Counted from the first letter of the stretch, positions 36,792 through 49,653 are shown. The stretch: DNA of 64,000 bases from Chlorokybus atmophyticus (GCA_009103225.1 RHPI01002533.1:1223692-1287691); one strand, 5' to 3'. Numbers and translations are program-made. Notes: a model not told the origin generated them from the letters alone.

Positions 36792-38590
36792 ATGGTAAGC
36801 TTCTGTGCCATGTGGCATCTGGTTCGTCGAATCGCTGTTTAGGGGCTCTGTTGGACGACTCCGTTGTCCATGCTTTCTGGGACAGAAAGCGGTCGCGTTT
36901 TAGCGCCTACGCACCTCGTGGATTGGTTATTATCAATTGATTGAACTACATGCACGGAGACTGTCACTTGTTGAAGGAGTAGACAGCTACCCAAGAGCGC
37001 TTGCATGACAATTGCAGCATAGGGTATTGGTTGTCCACCCGCACAGAGACTGTCACTTGTTGAAAGTGAGACTTATACGTATGTAGCTGTTGCATGGTAC
37101 TCGCTGCATATGTGTTTGTGCTAGCACGCTGTTAAAGCATGTGCGTTAGATGTCGCGTGAAAACGCGCTTTATACATCTCGTAGTACTGAGGCGTGTGGT
37201 GGTGTGTCAACAGCCGCAGGGAGATCACATTGAGTTGCATCGCAAACGGTATGGCCGGCGACTTGATCATGAAGAAAGGGCACGCAAGAAGGAGGCGCGC
37301 TCTGTGCACAAAAAGGCTGCTTTTGCAAGAAAGGTAAACTTCTTGAGCATGGTAGTCGTCTGCGCTTTGATATGTTATTAGACCAGAACGTTGACAAGTA
37401 TTGCCAACTGCGCAGGTTTTGGGTATCAAGGGTAAGCTGTACGCCAAGAAGCGTCATGCAGAGAAGGCTACCATGAAAAAGACGTGAGTTGGGCCTGCTG
37501 CCGATTTGTGATTATCCTGCTGCGCATCAACTCATCAGTCACTTGAAAAGCTGCAGAAGTTTGCTTGTTTAGGTGTGCTGATTGTTTCTGATGCAGATTG
37601 GCCATGCATGGAGAGAGGAATAACAAGCATAGGGTTGGCGATGCTGCTCCGGAGGGCGCTGTGCCAGCTTACCTGCTGGACCGTGAGGCTACGCAACGGG
37701 CAAAGGTGTTGAGCAACACCATCAAGCAGAAGCGTAAGGAAAAGGCTGGAAAGTGGGAGGTCCCGCTGCCCAAGGTAAAACTTTTGAACAATATCTGTCA
37801 CCAGTGCAACACCATGGCTCAATGTCATGCTGATAACATCAACATCTTTGTTTGCCAGGTGCGACCAATTGCAGAGGATGAGATGTTCCGCGTGATCAAG
37901 TCTGGAAAGAGGAAATGTAAGCAAGATGTCTTTGCTATTCTTGTATGTGGTGCATATTGTTGCACACCAGCATTAGAATCAATGCTGTGGTCATGCAGCC
38001 AAGCAATGGAAGCGGATGGTCACCAAAATGACCTTCGTGGGCCCAAGTTTCACTCGCAAACCACCCAAGTACGAGAGGTTCATTAGGCCCATGGCACTGC
38101 GTTGCACCAAGGTACGCGCCGTCAGCTGTGCGCGTGAGCATTGGTCATCGCCTGCACTTGCTAATGTTGCATGTGATCAGGCTCATGTCACCCATCCCGA
38201 GTTGAAGTGCACATTCAGTTTAGAAATACTTGGAGTGAAGAAGAACCCCAACGGGCCTATGTACACGTCCATGGGTGTTATCACAAAGGGTACTATCATT
38301 GAGGTATGTGCAATGCGTTTGTTGCATTCTCAGTTATCTCGGTGATGTGCCTGAGTTGAGTGTTAACTGAGCACAATATTGGGAACAGGTGAACGTCAGC
38401 GAGCTGGGGCTTGTGACTCCGGGTGGCAAAGTTGTTTGGGGTGAGTGATTGTGTGCTTTGCTAATGGCTAGGGTATGCACTTTATCTGTGATTCTCCATT
38501 TTGACTTATGCAACTATTGCAGGCAAGTTTGCTCAAGTCACAAATGATCCGGAGATGGACGGTTGCATCAATGCTGTTCTGCTAGTGTGA
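36792..38590 (+). CDS. NSA2: Ribosome biogenesis protein NSA2 (eS8-like family)
   Basis: Nine exons give exactly 260 residues, the standard NSA2 length: 36792-36794, 37214-37333, 37416-37483, 37597-37774, 37859-37916, 37999-38111, 38181-38303, 38389-38440 and 38523-38590. The first coding exon is the ATG alone, followed at once by a GTAAGC intron, and exon 2 supplies [18 protein letters not shown]. Hallmarks are [45 protein letters not shown], KAxHVTHPEL-type [42 protein letters not shown] and the C-terminal [13 protein letters not shown]2 acts in the nucleolus in 27S pre-rRNA processing and 60S assembly. Conservation is strong throughout, so exon borders are firm. Confidence 0.96.
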
Positions 38591-39507
38591 GCTGGCGGTC
38601 AGCACGGAACTGTTGCCCGGACTAGCTGCGTCGATGCGCGGCATGTGTATTTTGTCAGTATGCTCATGCGGATGTGCTCTAGATTTGGCTCTTGTGTGTC
38701 GTCCAACAAACACAGTGCTTGGCTTGTGCAATAACTGGGGTGCAGAGCACCTATCAGGACGCTGCCATATCCTGCCTACTGTGTGGTTCAACAATTAGTG
38801 CTTGCGTTGTGTATTGGTTGGGGTGCATAGCACCTTCCAGGACGCTGCCATATGCTGTGCTTGTACATGCAGCAGCTGTTCCATACTGTATGATTGCCTC
38901 ATATACTAGGCATAGATAAAGAAGTTGATGCAAGTTAGCAGCAGATCATTCATTGCGACACAGCTTGCAGCAAGCAGGGCCTCAACCGATTATCTCAGTT
39001 GCAAAAGGTACACGGGTACAGCAGCAAGCAGCTTAGTGATTGTATGCAGCTCACAGCCTTCAGCACATGTATATTATGCGCAATGAAGCAACTGCATTAT
39101 GCACTTTAAGCATGGCAGAGTCGAAGAGAACTACTCTCCAGGCAGTGATCACAGAGTATGGCTGCACTTCCTTCAGGGCGTCCTTGGGCAGTAAGTTGGA
39201 CAATGTGCTTCCCAGCACGGACACTTGGCGAGTGCATTTGCCAGATACATACTTGCCGCTGAATTAACATACAATGCGCGTGGCATATGTACTGCCCCGG
39301 CCTTCCTCTTGGCAAGTTCTACTCTGTGTAGGCACAACTGACTTGCGCACGGTTTCACTGCATGCTTGTGAGATCAGCCCACAGCAGCTTAACTACCGCT
39401 CCACTATCCCACCCAAAGACCCGCACCCTACGCATCAACACATTGCGGACAACTCGCACAACACAATACTCTTGTAGCAAGAGAGACATGGCCAATCAAC
39501 TACTGCA
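38591..39507. other. NSA2 3' flank and convergent intergenic region
   Basis: Holds the NSA2 3' UTR with a diverged tandem duplication and then the 3' flank of the WSS1 gene. No coding segment is supported. Confidence 0.5.
38728..38870. repeat. Diverged tandem duplication downstream of NSA2
   Basis: Two units share GGGGTGCA.AGCACCT..CAGGACGCTGCCATAT.CTG, at about 38738-38773 and 38818-38856. Non-coding. Confidence 0.8.
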
Positions 39508-41646
39508 CTATGCCACAGCGGTTCGGGCTCCCTGGCACATTTCGCAACACGCGAGCAGCAAGCTATTCTGGAACGTGCAGCGCGAACACTTCCAGCGGCC
39601 TTCGACATATGCGCGCAGAGTGCAGCACGCCTCGCACTGCAGCGAAGTGGCCTGCGCACGAGACAACAGTTCATCAGCAACAACCAACACCTTTCAAGCA
39701 GATCAAAGCCCAAGGAACACTTTTTAACGCGTTGCAGCAATTGGCCTGCACCTGGTTGAGCAGCGTGCACGCGTCACAAGCCCAGCCAGTGGTGCTCGGT
39801 GATTGCGCATCGCGTGCATCCATGGCCGTTGAAGCGTGTGTTCTTTGTCGTTTTGCCGCAACGTTGGGGGCAGCAGCAGGGCGCGGGAGGTGGTTAGTGA
39901 CGTCTTGAAGAAGGGTGCTCGAGGAAGGTGCGGTGGAGGCAGTTGGCCGCTTGTGAGTATGTGTGCTTGCGGGTGCGCTAGTGCTTGCTTCACCCTGCCT
40001 GCTGCTTGTAGTGGCACCACTTACAGCCTCAGTTTCAGCTGCAGCACTTGGTGACATGGATGGGCACCATTGATCATCTCTCAACCGCCGCTGCAAGACA
40101 ATGTAGGACTTTCAACCACACTACACAGCACGTTGGAACGCAGCATTTGGTTTGCACAATGATGATAAACACAATGTGCAAGGTAGGCTTGTGCACATGC
40201 GTATGCGTATGTGCATGCCTTTGCATGTTTGTGTGTGTACCTCAGCAGCGTAGGCAGCAGCTTCAGCGGGCGACATCGCTTTCATCCTGTGGATATCCCC
40301 TCCCAGTCGGCGAGGCCCAGCACTCCCGGCAAGAACAGCGTTGACCTTCATCCGTTTTTCCGCAGCAGCGAGTGCTGCCTGCACCCCCCACGCAATTGCA
40401 TGTTGATCTCAGAGCAGTGCCAAGCCATGGTCATTCATGTTGAGAGAAGGCAACACATAACATACCTGTCGTATGGCGGTGCCGTGTGCTGCGGGATTGT
40501 GCGAATTAGTTGACAACTTTCGCCCGAGACCGCCTTCAAAGCCTTGGCCGGTGCCCATAATGCCCTTAGCCATGAGCCCCTCACACTCCTGTACAAATGT
40601 GCCACACGTATAAGATGTGAGGATGGTCGCCAATGCGTGAAAACAAGCAGCGTCTTGCATGCAACTTACTGTGGTGATCTCGTCAAGTAGTTTGTAGAAG
40701 GTGGCGTCGTGCGGGCCGTGCGCGTTATGCACGAGCTCGTGCAGCATCGTGCCAAGGATATGCTCGAACGGGAAGAACACGCCATCACTGCGAGGCTCGC
40801 GCAACCGAATCCGCACCTCCTGCCCGCGATTCACGTTCAACCCGAGTAGTGACGGGTTGGGAGGACTGCACACACATGAACAACCAGAGCAACATCAGTT
40901 CTCCACTTGCCAGTTCCGTACAGGTGTCATCAGCATCTATACTATCACTCCAGAGTTGCCACTTCGCCAAAGCTTACATACAATCTGATTACCTGTATGC
41001 TAGAACAAACTTGCACGTTTGTTACAGCATACAGTTGATGTTATCTAAGTACCCACGCAGCCAACTTTGTGGTTTAAAGCATGGTTGGCAGCCCTATCAA
41101 CTTAAGTCAACCGCAATGGACTATTGCTGACACTCGTATGAACATACCTGAACTCCCTCAGCATTTTGACTCGCCACTTGCGCTTCCGCATAATCGGCTG
41201 AACCTGCGAGTGTGCATGCATGAGACGCGTACACAACTCATGTTGCTGCTGCTAACCTCTAAGTCGAGTTCGACTCCCACAAACCTGTGTGCCAATCTGT
41301 ACGACGCCTGAGCCCTCAACAATCAGGAGAAAAATGTTGGGTGATATATGTTTGCTATCACAGCGTCAGAGCCTGTGATGATAGATTTTTGTGCTGTCTC
41401 ATATGCAACGGCTTGCAAAACACCTGTGCCAAACTTGTGGCATGCAAGTCTCGCACAAAGTGTGCTGAGCGTGTGCAAGAGTAGGATGCAAGAGCATTTG
41501 TCAATGGATGCATAGTACCAACTGTTCACCTGCTTGGCTGCTGTTTCAAGCAGGCGGCGTGCTTCCCCGTCGTTGCTTTTGCCCATCGTCTTTATCTCCC
41601 ACACCTTGTCCAGGTCGCCAGAGCTCACCGACATCGGCGGCGCCAT
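39508..41646 (-). CDS. WSS1: WSS1/Spartan-type WLM metalloprotease with two RanBP2 zinc fingers
   Basis: Seven minus-strand exons give 370 residues with matching phases: 41530-41646, 41148-41203, 40670-40865, 40466-40588, 40241-40378, 39752-40090 and 39508-39651. The WLM domain starts VWEIKTMGKSNDGEARRLLE and continues QPIMRKRKWRVKMLREF and LLGLNVNRGQEVRIRLR. The zincin active site HELVHNAHGPHD places H100, E101, H104 and H110. The C-terminus has two RanBP2-type zinc fingers, WACDACTLLN...LQCEAC and WKCSRCTFQN...CEMC; the first is split by an intron. WSS1 family proteases cleave DNA-protein crosslinks, with SUMO/ubiquitin binding guiding them. The linker between is Ser/Thr/Ala-rich and disordered. 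The start codon at 41644-41646 overlaps an ATG on the opposite strand. Confidence 0.92.
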
Positions 41647-41974
41647 GCCAGATGATGTGACTACGAACCACAGCTCTCCTCAGCATACCCCTACGTCCAC
41701 AGAGCCACTTCCCAGCGGCGTCGCCGCCGCTGTCGCCGCCGCCACGTGGCGAGACTTGCAAAAGCTTCCTACATTTCAAAAGGTTTTGAGGAATCTTCCG
41801 GTTCAGCCTTCCGTAGCGTCAGCGTGTCTGGATACGCTGAGTGATCGAGTTACGCGAAGGTATGTGCTGAGTATTCACAAAGCAAATAGCCTCCTGGGTG
41901 TGGTTGATGGGGGCGGCGGTGGCGGCGGCGGTCGTGGTGGCCGGCGGCACGGAGCCTGTGTGGTTCTGGATAAC
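41647..41974. promoter_or_regulatory. Head-to-head region between WSS1 and F-box/LRR genes
   Basis: It separates the WSS1 start from the nearest conservative F-box gene ATG (41975). It is GC-rich with GCC and GGC runs at 41718-41745 and 41911-41945. The plus strand is open throughout, so it might instead encode an N-terminal extension of the F-box protein from ATG 41645. Confidence 0.45.
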
Positions 41975-44217
41975 ATGGCGGAGTTCTCAACTTCGAGTAA
42001 GAAGAGAAGTGGATGCTTTGCGACGCCTTGCCCGACTACAGACTGGCTGGAGGCCCTGCCTGAGCAGCTGTGGCTGCATGCTCTGAGCTTCTTGAGCATC
42101 CAGGACTTGCTGCGTGTGCGCCAGGTACAACAAAATACACCGACTCTTAATTTGTTCTCATGCGTAGTCACAATGTTTTACGCATGTGAGCGTTTCACAT
42201 GATTGACTGGTCTGCTTGCTACACAAGTTCGTGTGCTTTGCAACCTATTTGCAGCAGCAGTGAGCTACAGCACTCGGCCTGCGTAAGCTCTGCCAAGAAA
42301 ACTGATTTAAACAACTGCGTACATTATTGTATCGACTCTGTGATGAGGCTTGCACTCGCCATGCAGCTAAACATTACAGCATGCATGGATTGAATGTTAT
42401 CATTGGCTGTTTAGGCTGCTACCTGTACAACTGCAGGCAGTTCACCAACCAGCTGAGAGTGGATTGCTGTTTGTATGCAGGTGTCTAGTTGTTTTAGGAA
42501 CTATGCTGAGCACGCGCTATCGGAGGTCAAGTGTCTTTCACGTGTCGGACTGCCCTTTAAGTTGGACGATATCGCATTAGCTTGGCTCGCAACGCACTGC
42601 CCGCAGCTTCATGTGCTGGACGTTTCCGCGTGCTCACTTGTGTCTGATGAAGGCTTGCAGCATATAGGAGCACACTGCAAGTCAATACAGGTACGGTGTG
42701 CATGCTAACATATGCAGACGCAGTAAATGCTGTGTCCAGTTGCTGACTTGCCATGCGCTTAGGCTTTCTGTTTTCCCAAACCAGTGTACTGTTTTATTGC
42801 TTGATGAACACTAAGGTGTGGCAGGTAGTGAATATCACAGACTGTACTAAAGTCACCGATGATGGTGTATCAGCAATCGTGAACTCGCAGCTGCGGCACG
42901 TGTTTGCTTCCGGGTCCAAGATTACGGATGTGACGCTACTGGTGCTAGCGGAAACATGCAAGCAGTTGCAGATTCTCGCTGTCGGCAACTGCGCTGTCAG
43001 CGATGTTGGACTCCTCTCCATCGGCGCCAACTGCCCTTCTCTGGTCTACTTCAACTGCTTCGGTTGCACTCAAGGCGTGAGCGATGCAGGCATTGAACAC
43101 ATTGCAGAGAACTCTAGAGAGGTACTGCTTATCTTTGTTGTAAGCTTGCTGTATGAGCGTTATTTACAGGCCACTTGCAAGCTGATGGTGAAGTCTTTGT
43201 GTGCAGTTAGAAGAGCTTGAAATCTCCAACTGCCAGCAAATCACAGACCGGAGTTTGACTGCAGTGTCAAGGCACTGTAAGAAGTTGAAGATGTTGTACG
43301 CGGCTTTCTGCCCGGAGCTGAGGGACACCGGGCTGCGCCAGTTGGCAGAAGGCGGCACACAGCTTGAAGAACTGCACTTGTCCGGCTGCATCGGTTTGAG
43401 CTCAAGAGGCTTGCAGAGCATAGGCCTGTGCAGCAAGCTCAGGTCGTTGCACATATCGAGTTGCGATTTGGACTCCAGCTCGCTGCAGGCGATAGCAAAA
43501 GGCTGCGCTGCGCTTGAAACTCTTGACCTGAGTTTTTGCACCGGCATCAATGATCTTGCCATACAGCTCCTTACCAAGCACTGTCCTCAGTTGCAGAGAC
43601 TGTCGATGGCTTTTGGGAAAGAGGTGACTGATGCCAGTCTGCAGGCAATAAGCGAGAACTGCCCCAAGCTTGTGTCTTTGGACTGCAGCAACTGCAGACA
43701 GATCACCAATGTTGGCGTTGAATCCATTGCAGAGAAGTGCCGCATGCTTCAAGTGTTGAGCATCGAACGCTGCCACCTCGTGACGGACCAGAGCATAGCC
43801 AAGTTAGTAGCCAATCAGCCGAACCTGCATTCACTCAACGTCTCGCATCTTCCTTTTGTCACCGATAAAGGCTTGGTCAACTTGGCAAGCTGTCCAGCAC
43901 TGCGATCGTTGCGAGTGGCGAGCTGTTCTTCGGTGACAGACAACACGTTGCAAGTGTTGGGTGCGTATTGTCGGCTGCTTGAGACGCTCATCATCCCGTT
44001 AAATCCCAACATCACGGATGAAGGGATACTTGCCATTGGGGAAGGGTGCTCGCGGTTGATCACGTTGAACGTGAGCTGCTGCCGGCGCGTGACGGCCGCG
44101 GGCCTCGAGGTGGTGCGCTCCAACTGCCCTTCGTTGAAGTGGCTTCTGCACCAACATAGTAGGTCTGCTTCCCCAGTAGTCGATCGTGCAGCACAGCGGC
44201 TTTTGCAAGCACCCTGA
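41975..44217 (+). CDS. F-box / leucine-rich-repeat protein (FBXL, GRR1-like)
   Basis: Exons 41975-42124, 42481-42690, 42825-43121 and 43207-44217 give 555 residues. The F-box is LEALPEQLWLHALSFLSIQDLLRVRQ, then VSSCFRNYAEHAL. It is followed by about 16 cysteine-containing LRRs of the form CP.L..LDVS.C..VSDEGLQ.I, including LEELEISNCQQITDRSL, LVSLDCSNCRQITNVGVE and LITLNVSCCRRVTAAGLE. These proteins bind SKP1 through the F-box and present substrates to an SCF ubiquitin ligase. No transmembrane segment or extra domain is visible. The same frame is open back to ATG 41645, which would add 110 residues of low-complexity sequence; no splice or conservation evidence decides. A 65-bp piece of the last exon (44028-44092) recurs exactly at 50646-50710. 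Confidence 0.88.
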
Positions 44218-45744
44218 CCACCCTCTCTTGTGTGTGTGTCTCCTCAGTGATGACCCATGTGAAATCAGACGCTGACCTGCACTGCACGCGGAACCAATGT
44301 CTGCAAGGGCTTTCCACAGCTTTCTGATCTGCTTGCGCGCGCAAGAGCTCCTACTACTGCAAGGGTCCTTAACCTCCGACAGCGTGGAGCGGAGAACATG
44401 TTGGAGCGGTTGTTGCAATGGCAACCGATTGCATATGCAAAGCCGCTGGAGGTTGTGTTGCACACAGTGCAGAGCGTTCAAGGCAAGGGTCCTGGTTCAC
44501 CGGCTGTTTCCGTTTGGGATTCTGGTGTAAGCAGTTGGCGCGAACACTCCCAGCTACGCCCCTTACATTGGTGTTGCAAGTGAAGTGTCACGATTAGCTT
44601 GGGCCAGCCCATGTGATTGCTGTTGTTATCTGTTGTCATGTCAATGCTAAACCAACCCCCTTAACGCGTCCGTGCTGCTCATTACTGTGCACTGTGCTAC
44701 CTGCCAAAGTGTGCGCTCCCACATTCATTACCCCGTTGATGCTGTGCTGGTCAATGCCAAGCTGTGCCTGCTTGTTTAAAGTTGCAACAAAGAACCTTAT
44801 GGCAGTGCTCGATGCGAGCAGAGGCTGCATGACAGACGTGTCGGAAAAAGTAAGAAGCAGGTTGCTTTAAACTTGTACCGGTGTAGACTTGCACATGTGG
44901 CATAAACCTGTGCATAGGTAAGGCAACGCCTAGGTCAGTAGTATTGCTTAACCAATGTGACACTACATTTTATATGACCAAGAAGAGTCACATACACTGT
45001 GACGCTTGCTTTCTACTTGGCCCCGTTGCTATACCATATGCACAGTCTTGCATGTATTCTACACAATAGCGTCTTCGATTTTCTGTACACATATACAAGT
45101 GCATGCTAAGCAAGGGTAGCGCAACCGGCGTTCTTCACACTCAGTACACCTTTGTTTGCACAAGGTACACGTGTGCAGAGGCCTGGTCCCATACCAGTTC
45201 ACGCAAGTGCGGCCTTGCGCAGAGTCCAACTTAGGCTGCAAAACCTGACTGCGCACTGCACGGTTTGTTGGGGCATTGACACCACCCGCACGCACACTTA
45301 GTTGAGAGCCTTGTTACACCTGCCCCACGCTTTGTCCCATCCGTGCGCAGGCAGCAGCAGGGCATCGCTTCACAGAAAATGACGAGTGCAAGGGATTCAA
45401 TGGATTAGGGCATGCACCGCCGCTGTTGCAGATCGCCTCCGCACTTGCTCTATGTGCTTGTTGCAGCTTCACCTTGGCGGCACTGGATGGGGGACGCTGG
45501 GAGGATGCATTGCGTAATGCTTGATAAGGCAACTGCATTGTTTGCTTGTTGACGTAGAGTCTGACCGTGGTAAGCTTGTTAGCTCATGGAGTGTTGTGCT
45601 ACTCCGCAACAATCTGCACGCATGCATGTCTACAAGACAAAAATGCATGGCTCGGTCGGCTGTATAATCTGCTGAAACTGCCGCTTAGCATAGTTCGGGC
45701 ACAGTCACAGAACCTTTATATTCCTCCACCGTGCATGCATTGCC
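44218..45744. other. Intergenic region or 5' part of the next gene
   Basis: Contains short open frames on both strands, for example 44398-44583 plus (MLERLLQWQPIAYAKPLEVV), which could be a 5' exon of the downstream RING-like gene. No conserved domain or confident splice chain was found. Confidence 0.35.
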
Positions 45745-48386
45745 TTAAACAGCCTTCTGCATGTATTCACAGATGGGCCAGACACACACCAACAGCCGAG
45801 AGAAAGCGCCACGCCATAACTGACTCAGAGTGCAGCCTATACGCAACAGAGGATGAAAGATTGCTGGACAGTCCTGCTACCATGCTTGCGGAAGATGCCC
45901 TCTCTGCCCTGACAAGAAGCGCAAGTGAGTGGTGCTTTCATAGTCTTGTGCATGAGCTACTTGCTGAAGACATTCTTGCAAAGCCAATGGTCGATAAAGC
46001 TGCGCGGTGTTATAACACGATGGATCTAGTCATCATGCAAACATGCTACCTGAGTTGGTGCTTGCGTGCGTATGTTCGTTGCGTGCATGCTTTTCAGCGT
46101 GAGGTAGGACCCACTGTTTCCACACATGTGGAAGATTGCTTAGAAGAGAACTGCTGTGGGTGCCCTGCAGGACAAGCGCACGCGCTCTGTACCACCATGT
46201 GAGTGAAGTCAAACAGCTGAGGCGCTTGCATCAAGAGTTGGCAAAAAGGTGCACACGTCCAAGAGCATGCCTTAGTGTCAAGATGTGTTTGCAAAAATGT
46301 TAGCTCAGGAGACAAGTGTTTATAGCCAATAACGTCATTGGCCAGGTGGAGAGCAGAGGCTGAGCAGATGGGTGCTACTGTCATGGCTCCATCCGTGCAA
46401 GGGCTCCGTCTCGGCCAACAAGCAGCAGGTGAGTGTGCTGCACGGTCTAAACATGCACATGTAGTTCAGATTGCTTGGATGTGTGAGCTGCATCAACAGG
46501 TGTCGCACAATCGCACGAGCCCAAGGAGATGCCCCTCAGTGGCAGTGGTGGCAGCAATCGCAGGCTTGTGTTTGACAACCCACCCAATGGGTAAACAATG
46601 CACTGGACTGCATGGCACAGGATGATGTTTGCAGATTGTGGGCTGCTGTACGCACTAAGGATGCATGCAAGTGATAAGCGATAAAAATACTCTTGTTTGT
46701 GAAAGAAAACGCCTATGGCTCAAGCTGATGTATATGGTGTCATGCAGGTATGGCCGTCAAGACTTGCGCCGAGAGTTCAGCTCCTGTGCCCTGCAGGTTG
46801 ACTGGTAGATTTGCAGGCACTGTTTGTGGAGGCGCTGCCCCGTGTCTGAAGTTGTTGTCATACGTCAGGTGCTGCTGTCTCGCCATGATGACATTGCATG
46901 CCTACCGATGCCCGCGGTGACGGTGATGAAGGCGAAGTTTCCTTACAGCAGGGAAAGTGTACAGTTCAAAGCATTGTTGGAGCTTACATCAGGTGCACGC
47001 TTTGGCGCGCTTGTGTGCGCACATGAGCTTGTGTGCGTGTGACTGATGCTTGGCCTGGCAGAGCAACTTGCAGGTGCATTGGAGCAACTACACAAAGTGA
47101 AGGCGCGTGCGAACAGCACGGGTGAAGTGCGCTTTGTGCGCCTGCGCAAGCCCCAAGGCGTTGAAACGGAAGACTTTCTGACCAAGTCAGAGCGCAATCG
47201 CGCAGAGCCTGCGAGTGCTCGTCGATGTTGAAGTGCAGGTACTGATCTCATGGAGATGTGTTGTGAGCTACATAAATGTTGGTTGACTGATTGACCGGTG
47301 TTCAAACACAGAGTCTGACGGCCTGTTTGAGGCATGCTGAGCAGCGCGAGGCTTCGCTATTGATGGAAGTTGAAGAAGTCACAAACAAGCCAAAAGAGGC
47401 TTTGCTGGCAGCGCAAGCAAGTGAGCGAAGGGCGCGTCTCGCTGAGGATTTTGCAGAATCCGAACACTGGAGCCAGCTGCAGAGACAGGTACTAGTAGTC
47501 TAGCAGTTCGTTGTGTCATCACCACATAAGGAAAATCGAAAAGATTGAGAAGATCCTCAATGAACCGCTTGCCGAGTTGGGAATGAAGGAGTTGCCTGAG
47601 AATCAGTTCAGTTATGGAGTAGACTCAAAGTGCACAAGCACACATGCACACATTTCATTGATTTCTGATCCCAACAGCTTAGCAGCTTCCAGCAAGAAAA
47701 CGCTGAGGTGAGCCTGAAGCTGTCTGTGCTAGAGACTGTCGAAACGGCTCTGGCTGAGAAGCTTGCAGCGGCACATACCAAAGCTGAGACTTTGTCAAGC
47801 AGCTTGACAGCAACAGAGCTACAGCGCAGAGAGCTATCCATCCAGGTGTCCACAATGCGACTCGAGGCGCTTGCAAATGCTCACATATGGATGGAGCAGT
47901 TTTTTCAGCAAAGCATTAGGCAAGCTGAGCCCCGTAAACCGTGAGCTGACCGTTAAAGCTGCCGTAGAGAACATGGAGGTTGATCCCAGGTGCATGGAGT
48001 GCCCAATCTGTTTCGAGGTGCATGTGATCAGCTGGCTTGTGTATCCTGCTCGCGGGCATCACAGATGCAAGAAGGACTTCGTCAAGGCATGGAAGAGGCA
48101 TGAACGGAGGTGTCACACTTGTCGGGATAAGGAGGTGCACAAAAGCGCTATGCTGCCCGTTCCTCCCGCAGTTAAAAAATGCGTCATCCAAGTGGACAAG
48201 CTTTGGCAGAAGTTCCAAACTCAACTGGAATTGTTGTTGTTGGAGCCGTTGTCATCGGAATGGCGTGAGTACTTCACACACTACTTATCACAAGAATGCG
48301 CCCATGCCGAACACAAGTTTTTCAACTTCGCTGCTGAGCAAAGGGCAAAAAATGAGCCTAGCAGAAAGAGGCGCCGGCTGCATTAA
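45745..48386 (+). CDS. Coiled-coil protein with degenerate C-terminal RING-like domain
   Basis: Several splice-bounded plus-strand segments share a style. Near 46175-46249 is HHVSEVKQLRRLHQELAKR; from about 46346, WRAEAEQMGATVMAPS; near 47313-47488, SLTACLRHAEQREASLLMEVEEV; and near 47681-47845, LSVLETVETALAEKLAAAHT. These are heptad-like coiled coils. The last exon encodes CMECPICFEV, then GHHRCKKDF and RRCHTCRD, followed by about 90 basic residues to KRRRLH. The order is RING-like, but the third ligand expected before GHH is missing (YPARGHHRC), so zinc binding may be altered. Exon phase between 47100 and 47240 could not be made consistent: the frame reading GEVRFVRLRKPQG meets a TGA, while the next exon needs another frame. 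Either an intron is missed or the copy is broken. Start unknown, family not recognised; an E3 role is inference. Confidence 0.42.
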
Positions 48387-49653
48387 GGTAAGAACATGGT
48401 TTGCAGTGTTGACACTCACACAATGCAACCACTTTGTCCTTGCGCGCAGAAGGTGGGTGAGGAGGAGGAGACCTGAACAGCTGCTGGTTGTAGTGCTGTC
48501 AAGGTCAAGGTCAAGGTCACAAGCTCCATATGAATAACCATGGTCATGTACTTGTGTACATATCACTCATACGGTGTTTTCAAGTAGTGATCTAGGTGAC
48601 GAAAAATTCGGCATCTTCCTACTCGAATGGCTCGTGGCTTGCTACCCAATCGCATTTCTCTGTTGAACACAATGCTCTACGCTTCTTTCAACAATGTAGA
48701 GTTTGCGGGTAGTGTAAACCCGGTGTGTCATGGGGTTGGATGCAGGAAAGTGTGCATGCAGCACTTGGGCATGGTGTGCCATTGTGTTATTTAGCAACAC
48801 TCGCAGCAACTGAACCGATGTGCACTAAAGAGAACAAGGGGAGTGCTAATGCAAGTGCAATGCTTGTACAAGCCAGCAGTGTTATGCTTTGATTGTGTGC
48901 AGTAACGTCCTTGGCCTATCTTGCACTCATGACAGCCTATGCTGCACACGACATGGCCAAATGCAACTTGCAATACAGAAAATCGCCTGCACTGTGATGC
49001 AGGCTGGGGTTTCAGCAGAAGTCACACGTGGTCTGCTGCAATTTGATGTGCTCCACCACATATGATAAAATAGAGGGGCCGCAAAGTACAGCAAACTTGC
49101 ACAGCAGACCGCGCATGTACACAGGTGGCCCCAACTACTAACTTCAGCACAAAACAGTCGCATGCTCGAAATGGTGGCCATTACACCGCAACTCACAACT
49201 AGCGTTTAAGTACTTTGTGATGAATTTGCACGAGGAGGATTGCATGCCGTGGAAAGGAACTTGCTATGCTTTGTGCATGTGGGGTCGCGTGAAATCCATC
49301 GGGATGCTGTACAGGAAATGCGAGAGAGGTATGCCCATTCACACCACACCACGCATGCAACACTCTGCAGAACACACTCACCTCGTGCTGTATGTGCACA
49401 CACTGTCGTCTGTTATTCAACAGCGAGCAAACTGGCTTCGTGCCAAATCAGCCGGGCGAGAGATTTAGTTGCGTCAACTTGGCAAGGATGACACACGAGA
49501 AGATGTAGTGGTGACACATGTGCTGTGCGATGTGCTGTGCTAGGTATAGTGATAGACCTCACAGCTGAACAAGTACATTTATCAGCATAGACTTGTTCAT
49601 TCTGTACAGACATGTATTATTCACAAGTTAAGAGTCAGTGCATGTGCAATGTA
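48387..49653. other. Convergent intergenic region
   Basis: Between the RING-like gene and the DUF2062 gene, both ending towards it. There is a short AAGGTC triplication near 48499-48517. No gene is supported. Confidence 0.45.

Noticed and set aside
41262-41285. GTTCGACTCCC, a tRNA T-loop-like word
   Set aside because: Flanking bases cannot form the T stem, and no D or anticodon arm is found upstream.
43402-44123. Long minus-strand frames over the F-box/LRR exon
   Set aside because: Antisense shadows of a repetitive, strongly conserved plus-strand LRR exon.
47308-48386. BRE1/HUB-type E3 identity for the RING-like gene
   Set aside because: In BRE1 the RING is at the extreme C-terminus; here about 90 residues follow it and the RING pattern differs.
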